Shown: positions 52,631 through 61,089, counted from the stretch's first letter. The stretch is 64,000 nucleotides of DNA from Rossellomorea vietnamensis NBRC 101237 (GCF_001591825.1 NZ_BCVQ01000005.1:62001-126000), one strand, 5' to 3'. Notes: generated by a model not told the origin, from the letters alone. Numbers and translations: made by a program.

Positions 52631-54463
52631 CTAGGTAATTAATATTATCTGTGCACCAAACCCCCAAATGTCTTCTTTAATTATTTTGCTCGATAAATAT
52701 TCAGGCAATAGAGGGACAAATCTATCCTCTAATTGTCTAGCTGCTACATTTGCTCTTTTTTGTTTTTTGCCAATATTCTTTGCTTCAATAACCCTTAAAA
52801 ATCCCTCACTGTGATTCGGTGTGAAAATTAGACCATCCAACTCACAAATAGACTTTTTATCTTGATTAATAAATCTTAATGAGCCCAAGTAGACAATTAT
52901 TAGTCCTCTGTAAGACGTAGACTCTAAACTTTTTTTTACAGCTTCTAGTTCGTGTATGGCATCTTTGTCATTCGGGTTTACCTTCCGATAGTTTTTAATA
53001 TATTTATCAATTTTCTTCATAGTTTTCAGACTGCCATTTTCAATTATGAAAGGTGAGTTACCTTTATAATAATCATACTCACAGAAATAATCTTCAACTA
53101 ATAGATTTCGGAATAGATATGTAAATATTTTTTTAAAAATGACTTCTTGTAGTTGCCCATTACTTACAGATTCGTATGAGTATTTACTGTATTCGTTATA
53201 ATCATTCAAGGCTACTCGGATAACCTTGAAACACTTCTTAATAAGTTTGGTATCAGAAATATTCCTACTTATAGAATAAACAGTTCTATATTTTGAGAAA
53301 CTTGGAGAAAAGCTAAATGCTACGAAACAATCTTTTCCTAGTTTGCCACTGACCTCTAACTCTCTCTGAAATACATCTTTTGGAAAATATTCTCTTTCTC
53401 TTAAGAAGTATGTTATACTTAAGTTTTTCTCTTGGTTCCAAGGAATATCACCATCAGCTATCTTGAACTCTTCATAAAAAGGAGATTTTTCTTCATCAGA
53501 AATTAGCATACCAATTTTTGTAATACCCCCATATTCTGCATCTTCCTCAAGGAGCTTCTCTAATTTTGAATTAATATCCATACTTCTGTAGGTACCCATC
53601 AATAGAGCATTGTTTTCTAAATAAAGTGTATCCTCTAGTAAATCAGTAACCTTTTCAAAAGCTCCCATAAGTCCAGAACTATATTTACTTAACTCATCTA
53701 CAAACAATTTTTCATTGAATAACACATTTTGGAGACTAATAGAAATAGGAATGTGAGAATAGTGACTATCTAAAACTACATAAGAAACTTTTCTAATCTT
53801 ATTGTAGAGATCCATCCACTTATCGCTTTGTTCCGATAATATTTTATCTATTATCCCCTCACAAATAAGTCTATAATCACTTAACTTTTCTGATCTTGAT
53901 AAAATAAACAATGTATTGATCCACTGTACTTTATGGGAATTAGCACTTGATAATAACTGATTTAATAAGTATTTCCCCTCCCCTATCAACCCTTTTTTAA
54001 AGGAATTTCTTAATTCAAACTTGTTAGTATTCAGATAATGAAACCAAACTTTATTACTTGAAAAAGTATCTTTAAAATGTCCCATATTTCCATATAGGAC
54101 TATTAACTCTAATATTTCTGCCCCAGTTATTTTTTCCTTGTTGGATAATTGATTAATGTTCCACAAAGAGAAATTAAATTTTGAACCCAAACCCCATTCA
54201 CTGTTATTTTTCACGAAATTAATCAACATAAATTGTAATAACACATACTCATATCGAGTATAATGCGCTCCATTATGGATGAATTTAATTGCTCCCAATT
54301 GATTAATTTCTTTTAATCTTGATTCGATCTGGAGTTTATTATCACTATATAGTCGGCTTACAAAAGGATAAATAACTGGAGTTACTACTCCAATTCCGTT
54401 GATATTATACTCTAAATTTATACTATTCTTCTTAATATAAATCTCCTCTTTCGATTTTTCCAA
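52631..54463 (-). CDS. Large protein with degenerate HD-like domain and C-terminal PD-(D/E)XK-like nuclease core
   Basis: The 610-residue protein has no membrane part. Residues 48-77 (SRLKEINQLG..FIHNGAHYTRYEYVLL) match the RLR.I.QLG...F.GA.HTRFEHSL region of SAMHD1/YdhJ-type HD phosphohydrolases. The second His is Tyr (HYTRYEY, 67-73), and the expected HDIGH is GNMGH (125-129), so metal binding is probably lost. Near the end, ELDG (Asp543), RVIEAKN (Glu560, Lys562) and ARQ (Gln577) fit a PD-(D/E)XK nuclease active site. The middle is unique. The frame starts at TTG with a weak ribosome site. It lies beside IS21 in AT-rich accessory DNA, as defence genes often do. Function is inferred. Confidence 0.6.
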   Translation of the reverse strand: MEKSKEEIYIKKNSINLEYNINGIGVVTPVIYPFVSRLYSDNKLQIESRLKEINQLGAIKFIHNGAHYTRYEYVLLQFMLINFVKNNSEWGLGSKFNFSLWNINQLSNKEKITGAEILELIVLYGNMGHFKDTFSSNKVWFHYLNTNKFELRNSFKKGLIGEGKYLLNQLLSSANSHKVQWINTLFILSRSEKLSDYRLICEGIIDKILSEQSDKWMDLYNKIRKVSYVVLDSHYSHIPISISLQNVLFNEKLFVDELSKYSSGLMGAFEKVTDLLEDTLYLENNALLMGTYRSMDINSKLEKLLEEDAEYGGITKIGMLISDEEKSPFYEEFKIADGDIPWNQEKNLSITYFLREREYFPKDVFQRELEVSGKLGKDCFVAFSFSPSFSKYRTVYSISRNISDTKLIKKCFKVIRVALNDYNEYSKYSYESVSNGQLQEVIFKKIFTYLFRNLLVEDYFCEYDYYKGNSPFIIENGSLKTMKKIDKYIKNYRKVNPNDKDAIHELEAVKKSLESTSYRGLIIVYLGSLRFINQDKKSICELDGLIFTPNHSEGFLRVIEAKNIGKKQKRANVAARQLEDRFVPLLPEYLSSKIIKEDIWGFGAQIILIT

Positions 54464-54482
54464 TTAAATCCATAATTATATA

Positions 54483-54496
54483 GTAATTATTTCAAA
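54483..54496 (+). repeat. Short dispersed repeat, copy 5
   Basis: TAATTATTTCAAA about 20 bases before the start of the 610-residue gene. Confidence 0.4.
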
Positions 54497-54616
54497 TTTT
54501 CTAACATAAATCAATGTTACTATTCAATTAAATGGCCCTTTAATGGAATAAACATCCTTAGTTACGAGCTCAGTCCAAATACTTTGGTAAATCGCCTAAC
54601 TAACTTAAAAATCCCA

Positions 54617-54651
54617 CAAAAAAATCGAGTCAAATTTAATTTCAGACTCGG
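54617..54651 (-). terminator. Terminator of the small membrane gene pair
   Basis: ACCGAGTC and GACTCGAT pair around a 13-base loop and are followed by seven T residues on the minus strand. It ends the unit of the 54801 and 55083 genes. Confidence 0.75.
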
Positions 54652-54800
54652 TTTCTTATATTTTCAATGATGTAGTGAACCTTTTTTGATGATATTCTCT
54701 TTTTTCTCTTTCACACATTTACTGAAATACACCGGTCCAAAGGGGCAGAGAAATGGGGGGTGAAGAATTTCAATCTGGTTATGTGGGTTCATGATATCTG

Positions 54801-55040
54801 TCAGACAATAAGGTTGAAAGCTTCTGCCATCTTCTTCAAAAACCCAGGCAATGATCCACTACTATCAATATAGAACAACTCAGTAATAATAAGTATACAA
54901 AGTGCCAGCAAGACAAAGATAATCAGAACCGCTGACCAGAATTTACTTTCTTTATATTTAATATTTCTATGCTTCTTTTTTCTATATAAACTCTGCGCAA
55001 TTCGAAGCCGCTGATTTTTATCCTGCTTGGCGGAGTTCAT
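54801..55040 (-). CDS. Small membrane protein, paralogue of the 42236 gene
   Basis: The 79-residue protein starts MNSAKQDKNQRLRIAQSLYR and has one helix (WSAVLIIFVLLALCILIITE). The ATG has GGGAGGGG before it. The basic N-terminus faces the cytosol. No function is recognised. It follows the 55083 gene. Confidence 0.65.
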   Translation of the reverse strand: MNSAKQDKNQRLRIAQSLYRKKKHRNIKYKESKFWSAVLIIFVLLALCILIITELFYIDSSGSLPGFLKKMAEAFNLIV

Positions 55041-55082
55041 AGTATCATTCCCCTCCCGTCAACGCTTAGAAAATTACTATTT

Positions 55083-55310
55083 TCAAGCTTTCTTTTTCAT
55101 TCTAGAAATCAATTTATGAGAGCCCAATACATAAAGAAACATAATAATGAAAGGATTTATCGTTGGAAAAACATCTACCCCATCCTCTTTTACATTTACA
55201 ACGTACAAGGATGAGATGTCGTAGTATTCTGCAAAGGAAGCCAGCAAGATAAAGCCAACATAGAATCCAATAAACGATAAGAGGTATAATAAGATTATTT
55301 TGAAGCTCAA
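55083..55310 (-). CDS. Small membrane protein
   Basis: The 75-residue protein has two helices (IILLYLLSFIGFYVGFILLA and PFIIMFLYVLGSHKLI) with an acidic loop between them. It starts at TTG. Function is unknown. Likely cotranscribed with the 54801 gene. Confidence 0.55.
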   Translation of the reverse strand: MSFKIILLYLLSFIGFYVGFILLASFAEYYDISSLYVVNVKEDGVDVFPTINPFIIMFLYVLGSHKLISRMKKKA

Positions 55311-55380
55311 ATTATAAACACTTCCACTTGTGTATGTAAGATCATTTAATGGTCCTCCCGATCATTTTTTATAAAACCCC

Positions 55381-55866
55381 TCACTTCAAAACTTCCCACT
55401 CTTCAAAAACCTCTGCGCTCAACCCCAACTCATTGGTTTTCAACCACTCAAAAGCTTTCATCACTAAAGGGGATGCGTTTTCCGGAGTTACCTCATGTTC
55501 AGATACCCACACAGCTCCCAATGAATCTTGCCCTTTAAACTGTTCTGGAATGCCTATTTCCCCACCGATCTTTCTCACAGAATAATAGACGGCAATATGA
55601 TGAACATTGGTAAAATCTCTCCACACTGAGGGGAATTTGAAATCACAAACCCCGATTTGTTCCTCAATTTCAATCTCTATACCTGTTTCTTCTATAAACT
55701 CTCTCCTCATCGCTTCAGCTAAACTCTCACCTTCTTCCAAACTACCTCCAGGTAAGTCAAACCGATTAATATATGGGCCCGCACCTTTATGTATAACTAA
55801 GAGTTTTCCATCTTCTATATAGATGCCATATACACCAAAAGCTCTATGATACTTTTTATCAGACAT
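55381..55866 (-). CDS. Nudix hydrolase
   Basis: The 161-residue protein has the Nudix box GGSLEEGESLAEAMRREFIE followed by ETGI. It starts MSDKKYHRAFGVYGIYIEDG. Substrate unknown. Confidence 0.88.
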   Translation of the reverse strand: MSDKKYHRAFGVYGIYIEDGKLLVIHKGAGPYINRFDLPGGSLEEGESLAEAMRREFIEETGIEIEIEEQIGVCDFKFPSVWRDFTNVHHIAVYYSVRKIGGEIGIPEQFKGQDSLGAVWVSEHEVTPENASPLVMKAFEWLKTNELGLSAEVFEEWEVLK

Positions 55867-55945
55867 ACTTATTTGTCCTCCCCAAGAAGTGTTGCTTCTC
55901 CCATATCCATTGATACCCTATGTCTGTGGCAGGGTTCTCTTCCTT

Positions 55946-56443
55946 CTATGGTTCAACTATCGAACCATCAGGCTTTCCGATCACAAACTTCTTGATAGGG
56001 TAGGAGGATATCACTTCACCATCTAATTCAGTAACGGATACCTTTAGATCCTTTTGAGTTATCATGTTTTCTAATTCATTTTTAGCAACTTCTTTAGTCA
56101 GTGATAAAGTAACTCCAGTGCAAATGGATTTCCCATCAGGTGGTAGACTTGAAATGTCTTCCTTACTTCCTTTAAGCAAATTTCGACTATCAATCGAAAT
56201 GGTAGAGTCCTTTTCCACTATAGACTTTAACTCACCGATTACTTCGAATGTCACTAAAAATAGTTCATTTGATTGTTCTGCGTTTTGATTTTCTAAGCAA
56301 ACCCTAGGTGCTAATACATTTTGACTATCAGAATAAGCTACATACGTTTCCTTTTTGAGGATCGTTATCCGTTCTTTCCCCTCCATGTCATTACTACAAC
56401 CGAATAATAAAAGAATAAATAAAACACACACTACCTTCTTCAA
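55946..56443 (-). CDS. Lipoprotein of unknown function
   Basis: The 165-residue protein has a signal with lipobox LFGC. The outer part is charged and beta-rich (LFLVTFEVIGELKSIVEKDS; VTLSLTKEVAKNELENMI). No family recognised. Confidence 0.7.
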   Translation of the reverse strand: MKKVVCVLFILLLFGCSNDMEGKERITILKKETYVAYSDSQNVLAPRVCLENQNAEQSNELFLVTFEVIGELKSIVEKDSTISIDSRNLLKGSKEDISSLPPDGKSICTGVTLSLTKEVAKNELENMITQKDLKVSVTELDGEVISSYPIKKFVIGKPDGSIVEP

Positions 56444-56683
56444 GTCATCCCTCTTGTCTACGTTTTATTTTCACTCATTTCTTCGTAAACCAGGCTGATT
56501 TCCTCATATTGTAACAACCGTGTTTTGGCTTGAACTAACCTTTATAGTCATCATCTGCACGCTCGTTTACCATCCCATTAAGAAAGACAATGTACAATGA
56601 GTGACGGAGAAGATAAACGGAAATTATGTAACTTACTACCAATTATTCCAAAATCGAGAAGTTTACTCAAGGAAAACTTCAAC
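56444..56683. other. Intergenic, no gene seen
   Basis: Contains one copy of the short dispersed repeat at 56638-56653 and no supported frame. Confidence 0.5.
56638..56653 (+). repeat. Short dispersed repeat, copy 6
   Basis: ACCAATTATTCCAAAA, close to the copy 1 variant. Confidence 0.5.
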
Positions 56684-56716
56684 AAAAAGGGCTTATCCTC
56701 CCCGGATAAGCCCTTT
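56684..56716 (-). terminator. Terminator of the PadR/DUF2812 unit
   Basis: AAGGGCTTATCC and GGATAAGCCC pair around GGGGA and are followed by TTTTTG on the minus strand, just after the DUF2812 stop. Confidence 0.85.
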
Positions 56717-56720
56717 CCAC

Positions 56721-57305
56721 CTATTGTTCTTTCAACACTGTATACTTCCGATAAGCCTTATAATAACTCCCTGCCAATAAAACCACCATAAAAGCAGGAA
56801 ACAGTTTCAATAGGGCAAATGGCGTTTCAAAGAGAAACGCTTTCCAAAACAAATCATTTTCCATATTCCAAAGGCCTTCATGATATATTTGTGGATCCCT
56901 GTAGTAGCCAAAAGAATAGATGAGAAATATCATGCCAAACCAAAAGGAATAGCCCATGATCCGTTTATAATAATGTCTCCTGGACTCCCGGTCAGAAAAG
57001 ATTTCATCCTGGTCATCGCTTTCTTTCTGCCAATACCGTATTCCACTCAGCCAGTACCCCTTCAGGTAGCTCCAACCGAAATCTTCATAGATCCCTCTGT
57101 ATTCCTCCAACTTTTTCTTGGATAGATAATCCTGATAGTCCAGGCGCATCACATAGCTCTTATCGGTTTTTTCAAAGGTGTATACTCCCAGTCCACTGAT
57201 GTTCGTGCACTGATAGCCTTTTTGCAATTGTTCATTCAGCCAACGTTCTTCTTTTTCAATACTGATGAACCATTTAAACTTCTTCAATCGCTTCACTTCC
57301 TTCAT
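56721..57305 (-). CDS. DUF2812 membrane protein
   Basis: The product matches the DUF2812 family: KKFKWFISIEKEERWLNEQL at the start, then about 80 soluble residues and two C-terminal helices (GYSFWFGMIFLIYSFGYY; LLKLFPAFMVVLLAGSYY). The start may be ATG 57305 (MKEVKRLKKF) or a later GTG/TTG, all overlapping the end of padR. DUF2812 partners of PadR regulators are common in bacilli; role unknown. Confidence 0.82.
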   Translation of the reverse strand: MKEVKRLKKFKWFISIEKEERWLNEQLQKGYQCTNISGLGVYTFEKTDKSYVMRLDYQDYLSKKKLEEYRGIYEDFGWSYLKGYWLSGIRYWQKESDDQDEIFSDRESRRHYYKRIMGYSFWFGMIFLIYSFGYYRDPQIYHEGLWNMENDLFWKAFLFETPFALLKLFPAFMVVLLAGSYYKAYRKYTVLKEQ

Positions 57306-57591
57306 ACAAGGATACAATGTGCAGGAGCCTTTCTTGCTCCATTTTCAAAATGGCGCTTCCTTCTGAAGTGATACTATAAATCTTTCTCCTGCCTGAATGT
57401 CCAACAGGTTCGATCCAACCGTGTTTATTCAGGTTCTCAATCGCACCGTATAATGTACCGGCAGCTAACACAACGGTCCCATTACTCATTTCTTCAATCT
57501 TCTGCATAGCCGCATATCCGTGAAGTGGCTCACGGAGAGCTAATAAAATATAATGCATCGTTTCAGACAATGGCAATAATTTATGTTTCAT
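57274..57591 (-). CDS. PadR-family transcriptional regulator
   Basis: The 105-residue protein has the PadR winged helix (YILLALREPLHGYAAMQKIE; GTLYGAIENLNKHGWIEPVG; GRRKIYSITSEGSAIL) and only a short C-terminal helix for dimerisation. It is encoded with DUF2812 and probably represses both. Two related dyads lie directly upstream. Confidence 0.92.
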   Translation of the reverse strand: MKHKLLPLSETMHYILLALREPLHGYAAMQKIEEMSNGTVVLAAGTLYGAIENLNKHGWIEPVGHSGRRKIYSITSEGSAILKMEQERLLHIVSLYEGSEAIEEV

Positions 57592-57608
57592 GTTCTCACC
57601 CTTTTATT

Positions 57609-57668
57609 CAGTTCAACTATATAGTTCAGCTTACTAACAAGATAATACAGTTCAACTGAATAGTCAAC
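57609..57668. promoter_or_regulatory. Two related dyads upstream of padR
   Basis: CAGTTCAACTATATAGTTCAG (read in two halves, 57609-57629) and CAGTTCAACTGAATAGTCAAC (57648-57668) begin 39 bases apart. Dyad symmetry and position suggest autoregulation by PadR. Confidence 0.55.
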
Positions 57669-57688
57669 CATATTTTTGAAATTCCATT

Positions 57689-57725
57689 AAAAAAAGCCAA
57701 TTTCCGGTACATTCGGAAATCGGCT
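57689..57725 (-). terminator. Terminator of the VOC gene
   Basis: GCCGATTTCCG and CGGAAATTGGC pair around a short loop, followed by seven T residues on the minus strand. Confidence 0.85.
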
Positions 57726-57730
57726 TGATA

Positions 57731-58192
57731 TTACCAGTGGGCTTGCAGCTTATTGCCATCTGGATCGTAAAAATGGAAAAAAGCATGACCACTATCTTCT
57801 TTTATCTCATCGACCTTCACCCCGTGATCCGTTAAGTGTTGATGAAATTCACCCAGCCTAGGACTTGTAAAACCAATGCTAAATTCCTGTTCCTGGTTCA
57901 CTGTAAAATGGGCAAAGGTTTCATCTTCCGTTGGGATGAGGATCAGCAAGAACGGTCCTTCATTTACCTTGATGGCGGCCAGTTCCTCGTTAACGTTTAA
58001 TAGCTCTAGACCCAACATATCTCTGTACCAATGTGCTGACTGCTCAACATTCTTGACTGGAATTCTAATATAATGCACTTGTTCAATGAATGAATTATTC
58101 AAATCCTTCTCTCCTTTATACTGGTCTATCAAGTAGTTCGCTTTCTGTATTCCCTCCTCCTCTAATTTTCTATAAAATTCCAGATTATTCAT
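57731..58192 (-). CDS. VOC family protein
   Basis: The VOC domain starts at about residue 36 (IEQVHYIRIPVKNVEQSAHW) and ends HAFFHFYDPDGNKLQAHW, where His is at the usual position of the last ligand. The first 30 residues (MNNLEFYRKLEEEG..) are outside the fold. AAAGGAG stands eight bases before a TTG at codon 31 (58100-58102), so a shorter protein is possible. Confidence 0.78.
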   Translation of the reverse strand: MNNLEFYRKLEEEGIQKANYLIDQYKGEKDLNNSFIEQVHYIRIPVKNVEQSAHWYRDMLGLELLNVNEELAAIKVNEGPFLLILIPTEDETFAHFTVNQEQEFSIGFTSPRLGEFHQHLTDHGVKVDEIKEDSGHAFFHFYDPDGNKLQAHW

Positions 58193-58195
58193 CTC

Positions 58196-58396
58196 TTAGT
58201 CCATCCTTTTGCCATCAGTCTCTTCCTCAGGATCTCTCACTTTCCCGTCCAGGATATCGTCCAAGGGAGTGTATTGATTGTTGGGGAGTTTCTTTTTTCG
58301 AATGGCTCTAATGATAATAAACGCCGGTATAGCAAGATAAACAACAAATGCAAGTCCCATTGATACAATTTCTTGAATGCGATTAATGAATTCCAT
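58196..58396 (-). CDS. Small membrane protein
   Basis: The 66-residue protein has one helix (MGLAFVVYLAIPAFIIIRAI), then a basic stretch and an acidic tail ending in KRMD. It follows the 58411 gene by 14 bases. Function unknown. Confidence 0.6.
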   Translation of the reverse strand: MEFINRIQEIVSMGLAFVVYLAIPAFIIIRAIRKKKLPNNQYTPLDDILDGKVRDPEEETDGKRMD

Positions 58397-58410
58397 CTAC
58401 CCTTCACCCC

Positions 58411-58755
58411 TTAAAGAATGAGAACATGAACCGCTCCCACCATATGCATATACAATCCTGTGAGAGATAGAACGGTCCCCAGGAGAAATGTCCACGGGTT
58501 GTCCTCTGTTTCTTTATCAAAGGTCCAGATTGTAAAGAAGGCTACCGTCAAAGTGATGATTGGGAAAATGACATATTGGGGTCCGAATGCGAAGGATATC
58601 CCGCCAAAAATCAGGACAAATATGCCATAGGGATTGGCATTCTTGATACGATCAATGTATTCTTTTTCAGCAGTCGAGAAACCTTCATCATCATAGGAGT
58701 AAAATACTTGCTTCAATCGATTAAGGAGATTGACGATCTTTTTAAATACTTCCAT
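58411..58755 (-). CDS. Membrane protein
   Basis: From ATG at codon 5 of the open frame (MEVFKKIVNLLNRL, 114 residues) the protein has an amphipathic start and three helices (GIFVLIFGGISFAFGPQYVI; FPIITLTVAFFTIWTF; FLLGTVLSLTGLYMHMVG). Unknown function. Confidence 0.6.
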   Translation of the reverse strand: MEVFKKIVNLLNRLKQVFYSYDDEGFSTAEKEYIDRIKNANPYGIFVLIFGGISFAFGPQYVIFPIITLTVAFFTIWTFDKETEDNPWTFLLGTVLSLTGLYMHMVGAVHVLIL

Positions 58756-58807
58756 TCTCACCTTCACTTCCTTCCTAACCGTTGGAATCCAAGAAGATTT
58801 ATATAAA

Positions 58808-59008
58808 TTTAATTATGAACTTTCTTTCTACCATCAAGCTTTCTTGAACTGAAAAAACACAACAGACCAACAGCTAAAAAAGAAGAAACAGAATGATGAC
58901 ATACTCGGGCATAATGATCGTCCAATAAAGGAGATACGCACTTATGGCAAACAGAAACCAGCTGATGATCAGTAAAAAACTTGAGGTCAGTTCTATGAAT
59001 GTAGTCAT
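58808..59008 (-). pseudogene. Small membrane protein with possible homopolymer frameshift
   Basis: ATG at 59006-59008 has GGAGGAGG before it. The frame of 44 residues (SFLLIISWFLFAISAYLLYW, EYVIILFLLF) ends at TAG 58874. One T added to the T6 run before the stop would extend it as LAVGLLCFFSSRKLDGRKKV to 58808, a more natural two-helix protein with a basic tail. Either the 44-residue protein is real or the run is mis-called or mutated. Confidence 0.5.
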
Positions 59009-59021
59009 GAATCCCTCCTCC

Positions 59022-59912
59022 CTATGAACATTTCCGAAATATCTTCATATGATAGTGACCCCAATCTTCTTTAAGATCATCAAAATGCACAATACTCCAA
59101 GCATTAAAAAAGGTCTGGCCACGTTTGTTAAAGAAGAAATGTCCGTCTATGCAGTAAGAGGCGTGCTGAATGATCCCGTCTGAATTCTCCCATGTAAGCA
59201 CATCACCTGCTCTACTACCTTCAGAAGAGATTAAGTGATAATCCTCATTTTCCAAGCTTTGAAGAAACGTTTGAGGATGGACCCATTCATGTATGATCCA
59301 TTCCTGTTTAGTGATAGCGAAGAGTGTGGCCGATAAACAATTACTACCTGCTGTGGATGGGAAGGTGTTCGCAAACTTAATTAAGTGTGAAGGCGTTTTG
59401 GTCGGAACATCATAGCAAGTCCATTCCTCCCATTCTTGGGCAATATCTGTTATGAGTTCTTCTTTACTAGTATAAGAGAGGTCTTCCCACATCGCTTTAT
59501 GAAGGACTAGATACTTCTCTCCATTCACTTCAACAACATTGTTACCAATGGATGATGTGTCTACAGAGAAGTCAGAGATCGGATGAATCAATCCCCTGTT
59601 CACTTCCACTTGAATCTGAAAGAGTTCGTTTATCTTCTCAGCTGGTAGATGATTCATCCAGCCTGGAGGTGTCACCAGTACATACTTAACTTCCGTTGAT
59701 AGATTCCAATATTCATAGCTGTTTGCAAGTTGAACCTGTTTATAAGTGGAATGGTTTTTGAACTCTTCGTGGGGCACCACTAAGATATTACTTAGATATT
59801 CTTTAAAACTGGCAAGGTTGGTCTCTGGGAGGAAAAAGAGGTCTTTATCTGGTACATATGCCTTTATCCATTCTTTTAATATGTCTTGTGTTGGCTGGAG
59901 CTTTCTTTTCAT
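59022..59912 (-). CDS. Predicted NlpC/P60- or papain-like cytosolic protein
   Basis: The 296-residue protein has no signal. A likely active site is STAGSNCLSATLFAI (Cys), followed by SRAGDVLTWENSDGIIQHAS (His) and later FFNAW, the C...H order of NlpC/P60 peptidases with the usual GD before the strand. The first 160 residues are unique. GAGGTG precedes the ATG. It is 18 bases downstream of the 59931 gene. Function is a hypothesis. Confidence 0.55.
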   Translation of the reverse strand: MKRKLQPTQDILKEWIKAYVPDKDLFFLPETNLASFKEYLSNILVVPHEEFKNHSTYKQVQLANSYEYWNLSTEVKYVLVTPPGWMNHLPAEKINELFQIQVEVNRGLIHPISDFSVDTSSIGNNVVEVNGEKYLVLHKAMWEDLSYTSKEELITDIAQEWEEWTCYDVPTKTPSHLIKFANTFPSTAGSNCLSATLFAITKQEWIIHEWVHPQTFLQSLENEDYHLISSEGSRAGDVLTWENSDGIIQHASYCIDGHFFFNKRGQTFFNAWSIVHFDDLKEDWGHYHMKIFRKCS

Positions 59913-59930
59913 TTTTATTCACCTCTGTCG

Positions 59931-60584
59931 TCATTCTCTGCGGAATTCCAATATAAGTCCATCTCCAATCTGAGAAGACTGTTTCAGCAGCTCCTTGTTG
60001 ACTGGATCAATCCAATAGTATTGAAGGATCTCTCCAAAATACGTTTTCACCTTCCAAGCATCAACAAATTCGTCAAACCCTCTTTTGATATGCTCTGCCT
60101 CGACTACTTGAATGTGAATATCAACTTCTGACTCAAGAGTAGCATTGAAACCATTCATTTGCAGGGAGAAACCAGACCTCAAAGGAAGCACACGCAATAT
60201 AAGCTCCACAGAAAATGTGTCAACATAGTATCCATTTAGCTTGATGGTTTTTTCACTATCTTTAATCTTAATATGTACTCCTTCATCACCATATTCGGCT
60301 TTCACATGTGGACTACCATTTAAGTAATCGGTAAATGAAATAGGTTTACACGTTGCCTTTTCAATTACAGTGATACCTTTCCGATTGCCTATAATGTCAG
60401 AATTCAATGTTTGCACTCTCTCAATTGCTTCCCGGCCGTTGATACGAACAAACCTTATCTTCTCTGTCGTGGAACCAACCTTCGTTTCTTTTCCGTTTTC
60501 AATAAGATATATGTCTTTCTCATCTTCAGTCTCAACTAGTGCCTCTGCACTTATTTTCATCGATTGTGCTATACTCTTTTCCAT
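59931..60584 (-). CDS. Protein of unknown function
   Basis: The 217-residue protein is cytosolic, beta-rich, with SFSVELILRVLPLRSGFSLQ and IHIQVVEAEHIKRG segments and a tail YFGEILQYYWIDPVNKELLK. The pattern recalls a substrate-binding beta-barrel, such as DUF3108-like proteins, but I assign no function. It lies between a VOC gene and the NlpC-like gene. Confidence 0.6.
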   Translation of the reverse strand: MEKSIAQSMKISAEALVETEDEKDIYLIENGKETKVGSTTEKIRFVRINGREAIERVQTLNSDIIGNRKGITVIEKATCKPISFTDYLNGSPHVKAEYGDEGVHIKIKDSEKTIKLNGYYVDTFSVELILRVLPLRSGFSLQMNGFNATLESEVDIHIQVVEAEHIKRGFDEFVDAWKVKTYFGEILQYYWIDPVNKELLKQSSQIGDGLILEFRRE

Positions 60585-60599
60585 TTCTACATCCCTCTA

Positions 60600-61037
60600 T
60601 TATTTGATTTCCTCCGCCAGCTCTAAAATAATCCCCTCCGGACCACGTACGTAGCACAGTCTATAACGTTCTTCATATTGCTGGATCTCACTAAAGGTTT
60701 CCGTACCCTTTCTTTTCAGATGGGCAACCATGGTTTTAAGATCCTCAACAGCAAAGCAAATATGCCGGATACCTAATGTGTTGGGGAAGGTTTGCTGAAT
60801 ACCTTTTTCATCTGACGGTGTAAGATACTTGACGAGCTCTAACCATGTGAGACCGTCCGGTAATCCCATTCCTACGCATGACGTTTTCACACCTTTCATG
60901 CCGACGACCGTGTCCAGCAGCTCTCCATCCATCTCCCATTCGGCTTTAACCTCAAGTCCTAAATCAACAAAGAACTCTTTAGCCTTTGAAAGGTCGTTTA
61001 CGTTGATACTGATATGATCCATTCTGTTGATTTTCAT
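60600..61037 (-). CDS. VOC family protein
   Basis: The 145-residue protein has RMDHISINVNDLSKAKEFFV and the second half IRHICFAVEDLKTMVAHLKR ending with GPEGIILELAEE. The metal ligands of the fold are likely H8, H of IRHICF and the E of LELAE. It resembles methylmalonyl-CoA epimerase or glyoxalase-like proteins. Confidence 0.84.
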   Translation of the reverse strand: MKINRMDHISINVNDLSKAKEFFVDLGLEVKAEWEMDGELLDTVVGMKGVKTSCVGMGLPDGLTWLELVKYLTPSDEKGIQQTFPNTLGIRHICFAVEDLKTMVAHLKRKGTETFSEIQQYEERYRLCYVRGPEGIILELAEEIK

Positions 61038-61089
61038 GTTAGTCCTCCTATGTTCTTATGCATTGCTAACAATTAACATACAAATGATC

